A DNA stretch of 37,476 bases from an uncultured Bacteroidales bacterium (GTDB taxonomy: Bacteria > Bacteroidota > Bacteroidia > Bacteroidales > JAUNSR01): the NCBI GenBank assembly GCA_947074145.1, contig CAMTOJ010000035.1:1-37476 (forward strand), read 5' to 3'. This document shows positions 7,673-16,284 of the stretch, piece by piece. Position 1 is the first letter of the stretch, and every line of letters begins with the position of its first letter. Both the position numbers and the translations under genes were made by a program. The notes under the pieces are model-generated. The model saw only the letters and a program-made list of their open reading frames with translations. It was not told the origin of the DNA and made no database searches.

Positions 7673-10270
7673 TTATTTTTTGTTACTGAATATCAGACCT
7701 TCTTTGTTGGCATCTACATAGATTGGCTTGGATTTGTCAAGTGTTTGAGCAATAAGGTCTTTTGATAGTTTATTTAAAACAAACCTTTGAATAGCTCTTT
7801 TCACCGGACGAGCTCCGAATTCTGGGTCATATCCTTCTTTAGAAAGGAAAGCCATGGCAGAAGGTTTGAATGTCAATTTAACATCATTAGACTCAAGCAT
7901 CTTTTCAACTGATTTGAGTTGAAGATTAACAATTTCCGAAATCTCTTTTTCATTCAATGGAGTAAACATTACTACCTCATCTATACGGTTGATAAATTCT
8001 GGCCGAATAGTGGTTTTAAGCATACCCATTACTTCATTTTTGGTTTCCTCAATTGTTTTCTCTCTATTTTCATCAGTCATTTTAGAAAAATTCTCTCTGA
8101 TAAGATGAGAGCCCATATTTGAGGTCATAATTATTATAGTATTCTTGAAATTTATTAATCTACCCTTGTTATCGGTTAGATGACCTTCATCCAAAACTTG
8201 CAATAAAACATTGAAAACATCAGGATTTGCTTTCTCGATCTCATCAAAAAGAACTACTGAATATGGCTTACGTCTTACCGCTTCAGTAAGCTGACCACCC
8301 TCTTCATAACCGACATATCCCGGAGGAGGGCCGAATAGACGAGTGACACTGAATTTTTCCTGATATTCGCTCATGTCAATCCTTGTAATCATTCTTTCGT
8401 CATCGAAAAGAAACTCAGCCAAAGCCTTAGCTAATTCTGTTTTACCTACACCTGTAGTCCCAAGAAATAGGAATGAACCAATCGGTCTTCGTTTATCTGA
8501 TAGTCCTGCACGGTTTCTTCTTATTGCATCTGATACTGCTTGTATAGCTTCATCCTGACCAATAACTCTTTGGTGAAGTTCAGCTTCAAGATTTATTAGT
8601 TTCTCTTTTTCACTTTGAAGCATCTTATTAACCGGAATGCCGGTCCATCTTGAAACAATTTCAGCAATATCTTCAGAATCAACTTCCTCCTTTATCATAG
8701 CATTTTCACCTTGCATTCGATGAAGTTCCTCTTCAAATTGCTTAATTTCTTCCTCTTTTTTTACAAGAGATGAATATCTTATTTCAGCAACTTTACCATA
8801 ATCTCCCGAAAGAGAAGCTTGCTCTGCCTGAAACTTAAGATCTTCTATCTGAACTTTATTTGCCTGTATCTGATCTATAATATTTTTCTCAGATTGCCAT
8901 TTCGCTCTTAGTTTTTTCTCTTCCTCTTTCAGATTCTCAATATTTTGATTTAGTTCTTCGAGCTTTTTCTGATCGTTTTCCCATTTAATGGCTTCACGTT
9001 CAATTTCATACTGCATTATCTGACGTGTAATCTCATCAAGAGCCTGAGGTTCACTATCTCTTTCCAGTCTAAGTTTAGCTGAAGCCTCATCAATAAGGTC
9101 TATAGCTTTATCGGGAAGGAATCGATCTGTAATATACCTATCTGACAATTTAACAGCCTCAATTATAGCGTTATCTTTAATCCTTATTTTATGATGGTTT
9201 TCATACCTTTCTTTAAGACCACGTAAAATAGATATTGCAGTCATTTCATCAGGTTCGTTTACCATTACTATCTGAAAACGACGCTCAAGAGCCTTATCTT
9301 TTTCGAAATATTTCTGATATTCATCAAGAGTAGTTGCACCAATAGAACGTAATTCTCCTCTTGCCAAAGCCGGTTTAAGAATATTAGCAGCGTCCATAGC
9401 ACCTTCGCCTTTTCCGGCACCTACAAGAGTATGTATCTCATCTATAAAAAGAATTATCTCTCCGTCGGCCGCCATCACTTCATTTACAACCGATTTTAGA
9501 CGCTCTTCAAATTCTCCTTTATATTTTGCTCCTGCTACAAGAGCACCCATATCAAGCGAATATATCTTCTTTGTTTTTAGATTTTCAGGCACATCACCTC
9601 TTATAATTCGATGAGCCAAACCTTCAGCTATTGCAGTCTTCCCTGTACCCGGCTCACCAATCAGAATAGGATTATTTTTTGTCCTACGACTCAATATCTG
9701 AAGTACACGTCTGATCTCTTCATCTCTACCAATAACAGGATCTAATTTACCTGATCTTGCAAGACTATTTAAATCAGTTGCATACTTATTAAGAGCATCA
9801 TAAGTGTCTTCTGCAGATTGAGAGTCTACTTTTTGACCTTTTCGAAGCTCTTCAATAGCAGATTTTAATCCTTTTTCAGTAAATCCTGCATCTTTCATTA
9901 TATTGGAAACAGTGCCTTTACCGGTCAACAGCCCCATAAGAATAGCTTCAAGAGAAACATATTGATCTCCAATTTGTTTCGAGAAGTCTGTTGCTTTGAG
10001 TAGAGCTTCATTCGCTTCTCTGCTTAAATAAGGTTCTGAACCTCCGCTCACCTTGGGGTAAGATTCAGCCTGTTTATCTATGAGAGTTCTGAAATTAGGG
10101 ATTGTAATACCTAATTTTTGTAATAAGAAATTTGTTACATTCTCACCCACATCCAGCACACCGTGCATTAAGTGAGCTGGTTCAATCGCCTGTTGATTTA
10201 ATCCTTTGACATATTCAACGCCTTTTTGAACCGCTTCCTGTGATTTGATTGTGAAATTATTAAAGTCCAT
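7673..10270 (-). CDS. clpB: ClpB, ATP-dependent disaggregase
   Basis: An 865-residue cytosolic Hsp100 chaperone that pulls polypeptides from aggregates together with DnaK. The order is standard: an N domain (1-145) with two Clp-N repeats, AAA1 with Walker A GEPGTGKT (Lys211) and Walker B ILFIDEIHT, a charged coiled-coil M domain (about 400-540), and AAA2 with Walker A GTTGVGKT (Lys610) and Walker B VVLFDEIEKA. The VSRWTGIPV linker and the C-terminal GARPVKRAI sensor-2 motif are present. Length fits the family, which separates it from ClpA and ClpC. It is monocistronic, with its own terminator and a divergent neighbour (tgt). Confidence 0.98.
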   Translation of the reverse strand: MDFNNFTIKSQEAVQKGVEYVKGLNQQAIEPAHLMHGVLDVGENVTNFLLQKLGITIPNFRTLIDKQAESYPKVSGGSEPYLSREANEALLKATDFSKQIGDQYVSLEAILMGLLTGKGTVSNIMKDAGFTEKGLKSAIEELRKGQKVDSQSAEDTYDALNKYATDLNSLARSGKLDPVIGRDEEIRRVLQILSRRTKNNPILIGEPGTGKTAIAEGLAHRIIRGDVPENLKTKKIYSLDMGALVAGAKYKGEFEERLKSVVNEVMAADGEIILFIDEIHTLVGAGKGEGAMDAANILKPALARGELRSIGATTLDEYQKYFEKDKALERRFQIVMVNEPDEMTAISILRGLKERYENHHKIRIKDNAIIEAVKLSDRYITDRFLPDKAIDLIDEASAKLRLERDSEPQALDEITRQIMQYEIEREAIKWENDQKKLEELNQNIENLKEEEKKLRAKWQSEKNIIDQIQANKVQIEDLKFQAEQASLSGDYGKVAEIRYSSLVKKEEEIKQFEEELHRMQGENAMIKEEVDSEDIAEIVSRWTGIPVNKMLQSEKEKLINLEAELHQRVIGQDEAIQAVSDAIRRNRAGLSDKRRPIGSFLFLGTTGVGKTELAKALAEFLFDDERMITRIDMSEYQEKFSVTRLFGPPPGYVGYEEGGQLTEAVRRKPYSVVLFDEIEKANPDVFNVLLQVLDEGHLTDNKGRLINFKNTIIIMTSNMGSHLIRENFSKMTDENREKTIEETKNEVMGMLKTTIRPEFINRIDEVVMFTPLNEKEISEIVNLQLKSVEKMLESNDVKLTFKPSAMAFLSKEGYDPEFGARPVKRAIQRFVLNKLSKDLIAQTLDKSKPIYVDANKEGLIFSNKK

Positions 10271-10430
10271 AATATTATTGATTTTTTCAATTAATATTCT
10301 TTTAATTAGAACAATATGCTCTTTTCATAGTTCATAAATCAAAGTTTGTGCCATTCAATAAAACTGACGAAATGTAACTCTTTAGGGTTATAGCATCCTA
10401 ATTTTATGTCTTTTTGTCAATGTAGGTTTT

Positions 10431-10461
10431 ATTGTATCATAACTAAGATGTTGTATATTTG
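10431..10461 (+). promoter_or_regulatory. Promoter of tgt operon
   Basis: ATTG at 10431-10434 and TATATTTG at 10454-10461 are 19 bases apart and match the Bacteroidota -33 and -7 elements. The tgt ATG follows 17 bases later, so the leader is very short. Confidence 0.65.
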
Positions 10462-10478
10462 TCAAAATTTTTTTATTA

Positions 10479-11609
10479 ATGGATTTCGAATTACAGTATA
10501 CAGATAAGAATTCAGATGCCAGAGCCGGCATCATTACTACAGATCACGGGCAGATCACAACGCCTATATTTATGCCCGTAGGTACACTGGGCAGTGTTAA
10601 GGCGGTGCATATTCCAGAATTAAGAACTGAGGTAAAAGCACAGATTATCCTTGGTAACACATATCATCTATATTTACGCCCCGGTTTGGAAGTTCTTCAA
10701 CAGGCCGGAGGATTGCACAAATTTAATGGATGGGATCGTCCTATTTTAACCGATAGCGGAGGTTTTCAAGTGTTTTCATTATCAGGAAACAGAAAACTTA
10801 CCGAAGAGGGTGCACACTTCAGATCTCATATTGACGGATCAAAACATCTGTTTACTCCCGAAAATGTAATGGATATTCAACGTACTATCGGAGCAGATAT
10901 TATTATGGCATTTGACGAATGTCCTCCGGGTGAATCAGATTTTAAATATGCAAAGAAATCTCTTGAACTTACAGAACGCTGGCTTGACAGATGTTTCAAA
11001 CGTTTTAATGAAACAGAAGGAAAATATGGGTATAGTCAGACTCTTTTTCCTATTGTACAGGGATGTACTTTCCCGGAACTAAGAAGACGAGCAGCAATGA
11101 ACATTGCTGAAAAAGGAGCTGATGGCAATGCTATCGGAGGTCTTGCAGTGGGAGAGCCTACCGAGAAAATGTATGAGATGATAGAGGTTGTAAATGAAAT
11201 CCTTCCAAAGGATAAGCCTCGCTATCTTATGGGTGTAGGTACGCCTGCTAATATTCTTGAGGGAATAGAAAGAGGAGTTGATATGTTCGACTGTGTTATG
11301 CCAACAAGGAATGGTAGAAACGGTATGTTATTTACCAAAGATGGTATTATGAACATGAGAAATAAGAAATGGGCTAACGATTTTACCCCTATTCAGGAAG
11401 ATGGTCCATCAGATGTAGATCGAATCTATACCAAGGCATATCTAAGACACCTATTTATAGCAGACGAGATATTGGCAATGCAGATTGCCTCTATTCACAA
11501 TCTTGCATTCTATGTGTGGCTTACACAAGAAGCAAGAAAGCATATCATCGCCGGTGATTTCAAAACATGGAAAGATGAGATGATAAAGAGAGTAACAACA
11601 CGTCTGTAA
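10479..11609 (+). CDS. tgt: Queuine/preQ1 tRNA-guanine transglycosylase
   Basis: A 376-residue enzyme that exchanges guanine-34 for preQ1 in tRNAs with GUN anticodons. The proton-acceptor region DSGGFQVFSL, the pocket motifs GGLAVGEP and LMGVG, and the nucleophile region FDCVMPTRNGRNG are all present. The structural zinc site of bacterial TGT (three Cys in a CxCxxC arrangement plus a His) is altered. Where those cysteines should be, the sequence reads PIQEDGPSDVDRIY, although the His of AYLRHL remains. I believe this variant occurs in other Bacteroidota but could not check. tgt heads a short operon with the permease gene 15 bases downstream, an arrangement common in Bacteroidota. Confidence 0.96.
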   Translation: MDFELQYTDKNSDARAGIITTDHGQITTPIFMPVGTLGSVKAVHIPELRTEVKAQIILGNTYHLYLRPGLEVLQQAGGLHKFNGWDRPILTDSGGFQVFSLSGNRKLTEEGAHFRSHIDGSKHLFTPENVMDIQRTIGADIIMAFDECPPGESDFKYAKKSLELTERWLDRCFKRFNETEGKYGYSQTLFPIVQGCTFPELRRRAAMNIAEKGADGNAIGGLAVGEPTEKMYEMIEVVNEILPKDKPRYLMGVGTPANILEGIERGVDMFDCVMPTRNGRNGMLFTKDGIMNMRNKKWANDFTPIQEDGPSDVDRIYTKAYLRHLFIADEILAMQIASIHNLAFYVWLTQEARKHIIAGDFKTWKDEMIKRVTTRL

Positions 11610-11624
11610 TTATTTTTTAATACA

Positions 11625-12698
11625 ATGCTAAAGAGACTCGATACATATATAATAAAGAAGTTCCTGGGAACCTATTTTTTTGCACTTCTTCTCGTTCTTT
11701 CGATTACTGTGGTATTCGATTATAATGAAAAGATGGATGCATTTATGAAACATGATACTCCTTTCGAAAAGATAATTGAGTATTATATCAATTTCGTTCC
11801 ATATTTTGCGAATCTCTTTAGTCCACTGTTCACATTTATTGCTGTGATCTTCTTTACATCCAAGCTCGCAGATAATTCAGAAATAATAGCTTTGCTTGCT
11901 GCAGGTGTCAGTTTCAACAGATTGATGAGGCCCTATTTCATTTCAGCCTTTATTATAGCAGTCTTATCGTTTGTTCTGAATAGTTTTGTAATACCTCCTG
12001 CAAATACCAATAGAAATGAGTTTCTAAATAAATATTATAAAAATAAAGAAACAACCTATGCCAGAAATAATCAGTTGATGGTGGAGCCCGGTGTAATAGC
12101 TTATCTTGAAAGATATGATAATCCGAGCCGTACGGGGTTTCGTTTTTCTCTTGAAAAATTTGATGATAAGAAACTTGTATCCAGATTGACAGCAAGAACT
12201 ATCGTGTATGACTCTGCATATCGTTGGACGGTTAAAGATTATATGATAAGAAATTTCGACGGAATGGTAGAGAGTATTGAAAAAGGAACAGCAATGGATA
12301 CTACTATCATGTTTGAACCTTCCGATATTCTTATTTCAAAATATGATTTTGAAACAATGGATACACCCGCACTGAAGGCATATATTGATAAACAAAAACA
12401 AAGAGGTGTAGCCAACATCATCGATTTCGAGATTGAATATTATAATCGATTCGCAATGATGGGAGCTGCATTCATATTAACAGCTATCGGTATGGCGCTT
12501 TCTTCACGTAAGGTAAAAGGGGGTATGGGTATGAATATCGGTATAGGTCTGGGGTTGAGTTTTTCATACATTCTTTTTACGACCATAACCGCAACATTTG
12601 CCGTTACAGGAGCGACATCTCCTTTAGTGGCAGTGTGGATTCCTAACATATTATACTCATTCATTGCAATATATCTATACATAAAGGCGCCAAAATAG
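11625..12698 (+). CDS. LptF/LptG-family permease (YjgP/YjgQ)
   Basis: A 357-residue inner-membrane protein of the YjgP/YjgQ family, which forms the membrane part of the LptB2FG transporter that extracts LPS from the inner membrane. The N-terminal pattern LDTYIIKKFLGTYFFALLL is typical. Three helices lie in the first 130 residues, a periplasmic beta-jellyroll-like region in about 130-255, and three helices in the last 90. It cannot be assigned to LptF or LptG from sequence alone; no second permease or LptB is in the window. It is co-transcribed with tgt. Confidence 0.92.
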   Translation: MLKRLDTYIIKKFLGTYFFALLLVLSITVVFDYNEKMDAFMKHDTPFEKIIEYYINFVPYFANLFSPLFTFIAVIFFTSKLADNSEIIALLAAGVSFNRLMRPYFISAFIIAVLSFVLNSFVIPPANTNRNEFLNKYYKNKETTYARNNQLMVEPGVIAYLERYDNPSRTGFRFSLEKFDDKKLVSRLTARTIVYDSAYRWTVKDYMIRNFDGMVESIEKGTAMDTTIMFEPSDILISKYDFETMDTPALKAYIDKQKQRGVANIIDFEIEYYNRFAMMGAAFILTAIGMALSSRKVKGGMGMNIGIGLGLSFSYILFTTITATFAVTGATSPLVAVWIPNILYSFIAIYLYIKAPK

Positions 12699-12780
12699 AG
12701 TAGTTGATCAATCTGCTTTATTTAACTTGAGTATTACAAATAATCTAAACAGACATAATAAACAAAAACTTTTATTTCAA

Positions 12781-14007
12781 ATGGGAGATCAGACAGAATT
12801 GATTCTGATAAATATTTCAGGAGCAGACAAGCCGGGCCTTACATCCGCCTTAACCGAAGTCTTAGCATCACATAATGCCTCTATTTTAGATATCGGTCAA
12901 GCAGATATACATCATCATCTTTCACTGGGTATACTTTTCAAAACAAATGATGATAATGCAGGGAAAATAATGAAAGATCTTCTATTCAGAGCAAATGAAC
13001 TGAATGTGAATATCCGTTTTAAACCTGTTTCTATACAGCAATATAATGACTGGGTTAGTCGTCAGGGGAAAAACAGATACATAATCACTCTTCTTGGACG
13101 TACATTAACAGCAAGAGAGATTGCAGATGTAACAAAGATTATAGCACAGCAGAATCTTAATATTGATGCTATTCAACGTCTGACAGGGCGTCCTGCTTTA
13201 GATGATGATACAACAAAGAGTAAATCATGTGTAGAGCTTTCTGTACGTGGTAATCCTACCAATAAAGATGAAATGAAGACCGCCTTTATGAAACTTTCTA
13301 ACGAATATGATTTTGATATTTCGTTTCAGGAAGATAATATGTACAGAAGAAGTCGTCGTCTAATCTGTTTTGACATGGATTCAACTCTTATTCAGACAGA
13401 AGTAATTGATGAACTTGCAGAAAGAGCAGGAGTTGGCGATAAGGTGAAAGCTATCACAGAATCTGCAATGAGAGGTGAGATTGATTTCAGAGAAAGTTTT
13501 GAAGAAAGAGTTTCACTACTAAAAGGTTTGGATGTGAGTGTGATGGAAGAGATTGCAAAAAATCTGCCATACACTGAAGGTCTTGAAAGAATGATGAAAG
13601 TTCTTAAGAAAATGGGCTTTAAAACAGCTATTCTTTCGGGAGGTTTTTCTTATTTCGGACATTATTTGAAAGAGAAACTCGGGTTCGATTATGTCTACGC
13701 TAATGAGCTGGAAATAGATGATGATGGTAAACTTACCGGACGTCATTTAGGAGAAGTGGTTGATGGTAAAAGAAAAGCTGAGCTTCTAAAACTCCTTGCA
13801 CAGGTTGAAAATGTAGATATTATGCAAACAGTAGCAGTTGGCGACGGTGCTAACGATCTTCCTATGATTACAGCTGCCGGGCTTGGTATTGCATTTCATG
13901 CAAAACCTAAAGTGAAAGAGAATGCCAACCAATCAATATCTACGATAGGTCTTGAGGGTGTTCTTTATTTCTTAGGATTCAAAGATTCTTATCTTAACAT
14001 AAAGTAA
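12781..14007 (+). CDS. serB: Phosphoserine phosphatase SerB with N-terminal ACT domains
   Basis: It hydrolyses phosphoserine to serine, the last step of serine synthesis. The N-terminal 180 residues hold two ACT-like segments (ELILINISGADKPGLTSAL and a second beginning RYIITLLGR) and probably bind serine. The HAD domain starts with DMDSTL (Asp198, Asp200) and includes LSGGFSYF and the motif GDGANDLPM. I start at ATG 12781 (408 residues). The frame can be extended to a TTG at 12727, but the added residues (MSITNNLNRHNKQK) look unconserved, and Bacteroidota SerB proteins begin just before the ELILI strand. It lies 82 bases after the permease and may share its transcript. A bidirectional terminator follows. 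Confidence 0.95.
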   Translation: MGDQTELILINISGADKPGLTSALTEVLASHNASILDIGQADIHHHLSLGILFKTNDDNAGKIMKDLLFRANELNVNIRFKPVSIQQYNDWVSRQGKNRYIITLLGRTLTAREIADVTKIIAQQNLNIDAIQRLTGRPALDDDTTKSKSCVELSVRGNPTNKDEMKTAFMKLSNEYDFDISFQEDNMYRRSRRLICFDMDSTLIQTEVIDELAERAGVGDKVKAITESAMRGEIDFRESFEERVSLLKGLDVSVMEEIAKNLPYTEGLERMMKVLKKMGFKTAILSGGFSYFGHYLKEKLGFDYVYANELEIDDDGKLTGRHLGEVVDGKRKAELLKLLAQVENVDIMQTVAVGDGANDLPMITAAGLGIAFHAKPKVKENANQSISTIGLEGVLYFLGFKDSYLNIK

Positions 14008-14022
14008 AATAGAGTTTAAAAT

Positions 14023-14075
14023 AAAAAAAACGTAGTTATCATAACATTTATTGTTTATGATAATTACGTTTTTTT
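14023..14075. terminator. Bidirectional terminator between serB and the ybaK-like gene
   Basis: A long inverted repeat pairs 14023-14044 (eight A, ACGTAGTTATCATAA-like) with 14055-14075 (TTATGATAATTACG, then T7) around a 10-base loop. A and T runs on both flanks let it end the two convergent transcripts. Confidence 0.9.
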
Positions 14076-14080
14076 GTTTG

Positions 14081-14560
14081 TTAGATTAATTCAGTAGCTG
14101 TTATATCAAGAAATCGAATCAGATCTTCAGGATTAATACATATTTGCATTCCTCTTACACCTGCGCTTATAAATATTGAAGAAAACAAAGATGCCGAACT
14201 ATCAATGTATGTAGGAAAACTCTTTTTCATTCCAATAGGAGAGCAACCTCCTCTTATGTATCCTGTAACATTTAACAAGTCTTTCATTGGGATCATTTCT
14301 GCACTCTTGTTGCCTGAAACTTTTGCTGCTTTTTTTAGATTAACTTCGTCGTCTCCTGGTATTATACATACAAAATAGCCTGATTTATCACCTTTCAAGA
14401 TCAATGTTTTAAATACTTGTTTGACATTTTGCCCCAGCTGATGTGCTACATGGATTGCAGAGAGATCACTCTCATCAACAATATAAGAAAGTAAAGAGTA
14501 ATCTAATTTAGCTTTATCAAGCAGTCTTATTGCATTTGTTTTGTGAATTTTTTCTGCCAT
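14081..14560 (-). CDS. ybaK: YbaK/EbsC-family aminoacyl-tRNA deacylase (Cys-tRNA(Pro) type)
   Basis: A 159-residue cytosolic trans-editing protein of the YbaK/ProX fold that removes mischarged amino acid from tRNA-Pro. The features fit YbaK: KTNAIRLLDKAKLDYSLLSY at the start, AIHVAHQLGQNVKQVFKTL, then VNLKKAAKVSGNKSAEMI and GYIRGGCSPIGMKK. The ybaK signature RGGCSPxGxKK is nearly exact, which favours Cys-tRNA(Pro) deacylase over the INS or ProX branches. The start codon directly abuts a T6 run and hairpin. ProRS, the enzyme whose errors it corrects, is encoded in the same window at 28344. Confidence 0.9.
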   Translation of the reverse strand: MAEKIHKTNAIRLLDKAKLDYSLLSYIVDESDLSAIHVAHQLGQNVKQVFKTLILKGDKSGYFVCIIPGDDEVNLKKAAKVSGNKSAEMIPMKDLLNVTGYIRGGCSPIGMKKSFPTYIDSSASLFSSIFISAGVRGMQICINPEDLIRFLDITATELI

Positions 14561-14566
14561 AAAAAA

Positions 14567-14614
14567 TTTTTGCGGTAAAATTAATAGAATTTACTATCAA
14601 CTTCACCGCAAAAA
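14567..14614 (-). terminator. Hairpin between the flavin oxidoreductase gene and ybaK
   Basis: Ten-base arms (14567-14576 and 14605-14614, TTTTTGCGGT and its complement) enclose a 28-base loop. On the minus strand the hairpin is followed by TTTTTT and then immediately by the ybaK ATG. It probably terminates the upstream gene but may also fold in a ybaK leader. Confidence 0.6.
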
Positions 14615-14651
14615 GATGCTAATGTCGTACTGTTAGAAAAGAAAATAACTA

Positions 14652-15716
14652 TCAAATCTTAGCTCTTATATATTGAACCGGCCATTCCATATTTTCATGA
14701 ACCACTTTTTCGGATGTTAGCCCGAAATAAGGATTTCTTAATAATTCCCTTCCATAAACTATTATTTCAGACATATCGTTTCTTAATATTGTTTCTCCTT
14801 GCTCCGCTGTTGTATTCATGCCAACCGTTGCAGTCATAATATTAGCTTCTTTGTGTATTCGTTCAGCATATCCGAGTTGATATCCGAAATCATATTTCAC
14901 AGGAGCATCAGGTGTTAATCCACCGGACGATACATCAATTACATCTACACCTTTTTTCTTTAATTCTTTAGCCAATAAAATACTTTGTTCGATATCCCAA
15001 CTCTCTTCAATATAATCAGTAGCTGAAATTCTTACGAAAATAGGCAGGTTGTCTGGCCAAACGAATTTGACATGATCTATAATTTCCATCAGGAATCTTA
15101 TTCTGTTCTCAAAACTTCCTCCATATTCATCGTTTCTGTGATTTGATGCAGGAGAGAGGAATTCATTAATAAGATATCCATGCGCCGCATGAATTTCCAA
15201 AACCTGAAATCCTGCATTATAAGCTTTTTGGGCAGCATTAGCAAAAGACTCTTGTATAGAATGTATGTCGCATATTGACAATTCTTTTGGTATTTGATAG
15301 TTGTCTCCAAATCTAATAGCCGAAGGAGCTACAATCTGCCAGGCACCTTGTTCCGCAGTAAGAGGCCCATCACCATCTATCGGTAATCTTAATGATGCTT
15401 TGCGCCCTGCATGAGCAAGCTGTATTCCTGGCACAGAGCCTTGCTTCTTTATAAAGTTGGTAATATGTTTTAATCTTACTACATGCTCCTGTGTCCATAG
15501 ACCAAGATCTCCATAGGTAATTCTGCCCTTTGGCAACACAGCTGTTGCCTCAAACATTATTAAGCCTACATTTCCAACAGCTCTACTTCCGTAATGAATT
15601 AAATGCCAGTCTTTAGCGTGTCCGTCTTTTGCCGAATACTGACACATAGGAGACATCATGATACGATTTTTTATTTCGATATCTTTAATTTTTATGGGTG
15701 AATAAAGAATTGACAT
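14652..15716 (-). CDS. Old Yellow Enzyme-family NADH:flavin oxidoreductase (YqjM/NamA-like)
   Basis: A 354-residue FMN-dependent enoate reductase that reduces activated C=C bonds with NAD(P)H. It has the YqjM-type N-terminus (MMSPMCQYSA, with the redox-tuning cysteine), EATAVLPKGRITYGDLGLW, and the substrate histidine motif HAAHGYLINEFLSP followed by NHRNDEYGGSFENR. The C-terminal phosphate-binding region is YGRELLRNP. Length fits class III OYEs. It is divergent from a TetR gene 568 bases away, and both carry a similar GCACA/TGTGC palindrome upstream, so this TetR may control it. The physiological substrate is unknown. Confidence 0.93.
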   Translation of the reverse strand: MSILYSPIKIKDIEIKNRIMMSPMCQYSAKDGHAKDWHLIHYGSRAVGNVGLIMFEATAVLPKGRITYGDLGLWTQEHVVRLKHITNFIKKQGSVPGIQLAHAGRKASLRLPIDGDGPLTAEQGAWQIVAPSAIRFGDNYQIPKELSICDIHSIQESFANAAQKAYNAGFQVLEIHAAHGYLINEFLSPASNHRNDEYGGSFENRIRFLMEIIDHVKFVWPDNLPIFVRISATDYIEESWDIEQSILLAKELKKKGVDVIDVSSGGLTPDAPVKYDFGYQLGYAERIHKEANIMTATVGMNTTAEQGETILRNDMSEIIVYGRELLRNPYFGLTSEKVVHENMEWPVQYIRAKI

Positions 15717-15775
15717 ATTTTTTATTTTATAAAGTATTCAAATATTAATAATCCTTTCTTTATTATAACCAATAG

Positions 15776-15805
15776 AATGCACAATTGTTCTATGAAATGT
15801 GCATT
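15776..15805. promoter_or_regulatory. Operator-like palindrome upstream of the flavin oxidoreductase gene
   Basis: AATGCACA (15776-15783) and TGTGCATT (15798-15805) form inverted arms 14 bases apart, 60-90 bases upstream of the OYE start. The right half AAATGTGCATT recurs exactly upstream of the TetR gene at 16220-16230. This fits a TetR dimer site. Confidence 0.5.
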
Positions 15806-15893
15806 TTATTAGCAATATTTTTATTTCTAATTCTTATATGAAATTAGAATTAGAGAAAAATATCTATTAAAAAGATGAAGCCAAAATCTGATA

Positions 15894-15917
15894 AATAAGT
15901 TGATTAATAAGTTGATT
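15894..15917. repeat. 12-base tandem duplication
   Basis: AATAAGTTGATT occurs twice head to tail, followed by a partial third copy (AATAA). No function is apparent. Confidence 0.6.
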
Positions 15918-16204
15918 AATAACTATTAATTAGTTTACATAATAGTTGAAATTGACAGCTGTAAATTCCATTATCTTATTCTAAAGCGTATTTAATTATG
16001 TAATCTTTAATATATATTGCATAATTAGATTTGATTATATTATATCAAATTCACCCTTCATTATTTTCTTAACTACTGATACATGATAAAAACGTCAAAG
16101 ATTATGTATCAATTCGTTAACATGTTATTTTAAAAAAATGAGATTATTAAATTGAAAAAATATGTATTTGAAATTTTTTGCAAAGAGGAAAAATATCTAT
16201 TTTA

Positions 16205-16230
16205 GCACATTATAAAATCAAATGTGCATT
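16205..16230. promoter_or_regulatory. Operator-like palindrome overlapping the TetR promoter
   Basis: GCACAT (16205-16210) and ATGTGC (16222-16227) are inverted arms 11 bases apart. Its final bases (TTG, 16229-16231) double as the likely -33 element of the TetR gene, so occupation would block transcription. It shares its arms with the site at 15776-15805. Confidence 0.5.
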
Positions 16231-16259
16231 GTTATGCATATTTATGTATAATTTATTTG
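16229..16259 (+). promoter_or_regulatory. Candidate promoter of the TetR-fabG operon
   Basis: TTG at 16229-16231 and TTTATTTG at 16252-16259 are 20 bases apart. The -7 box departs from TAnnTTTG at one position. The TetR ATG is 25 bases downstream. Confidence 0.4.
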
Positions 16260-16284
16260 CTCATAATACACTTAGATCATATAT

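Larger units (their letters stand above)
15717..16284. other. Large AT-rich divergent intergenic region
   Basis: No gene is visible in these 568 bases. They contain two operator-like palindromes (separate entries), a hairpin-forming repeat with arms near 15815-15833 and 15847-15863 (TCTAATTC/GAATTAGA extended by ATATTTTT/AAAAATAT), and a 12-base tandem duplication (AATAAGTTGATT at 15894-15905 and 15906-15917). The size and repeat content are unusual for this gene-dense window. Confidence 0.55.

Noticed and set aside
10338..10353. Sigma-54-like sequence upstream of clpB on the minus strand (TGGCACAAACTTTGAT)
   Set aside because: The -24 part is perfect, but the -12 part reads TTGAT where TTGCA/T is expected, missing the nearly invariant GC. 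No enhancer-binding protein gene is near, so chance is likely.
12727..12780. SerB start at TTG 12727
   Set aside because: The ATG at 12781 gives the usual family length and start; the extra residues look non-coding.
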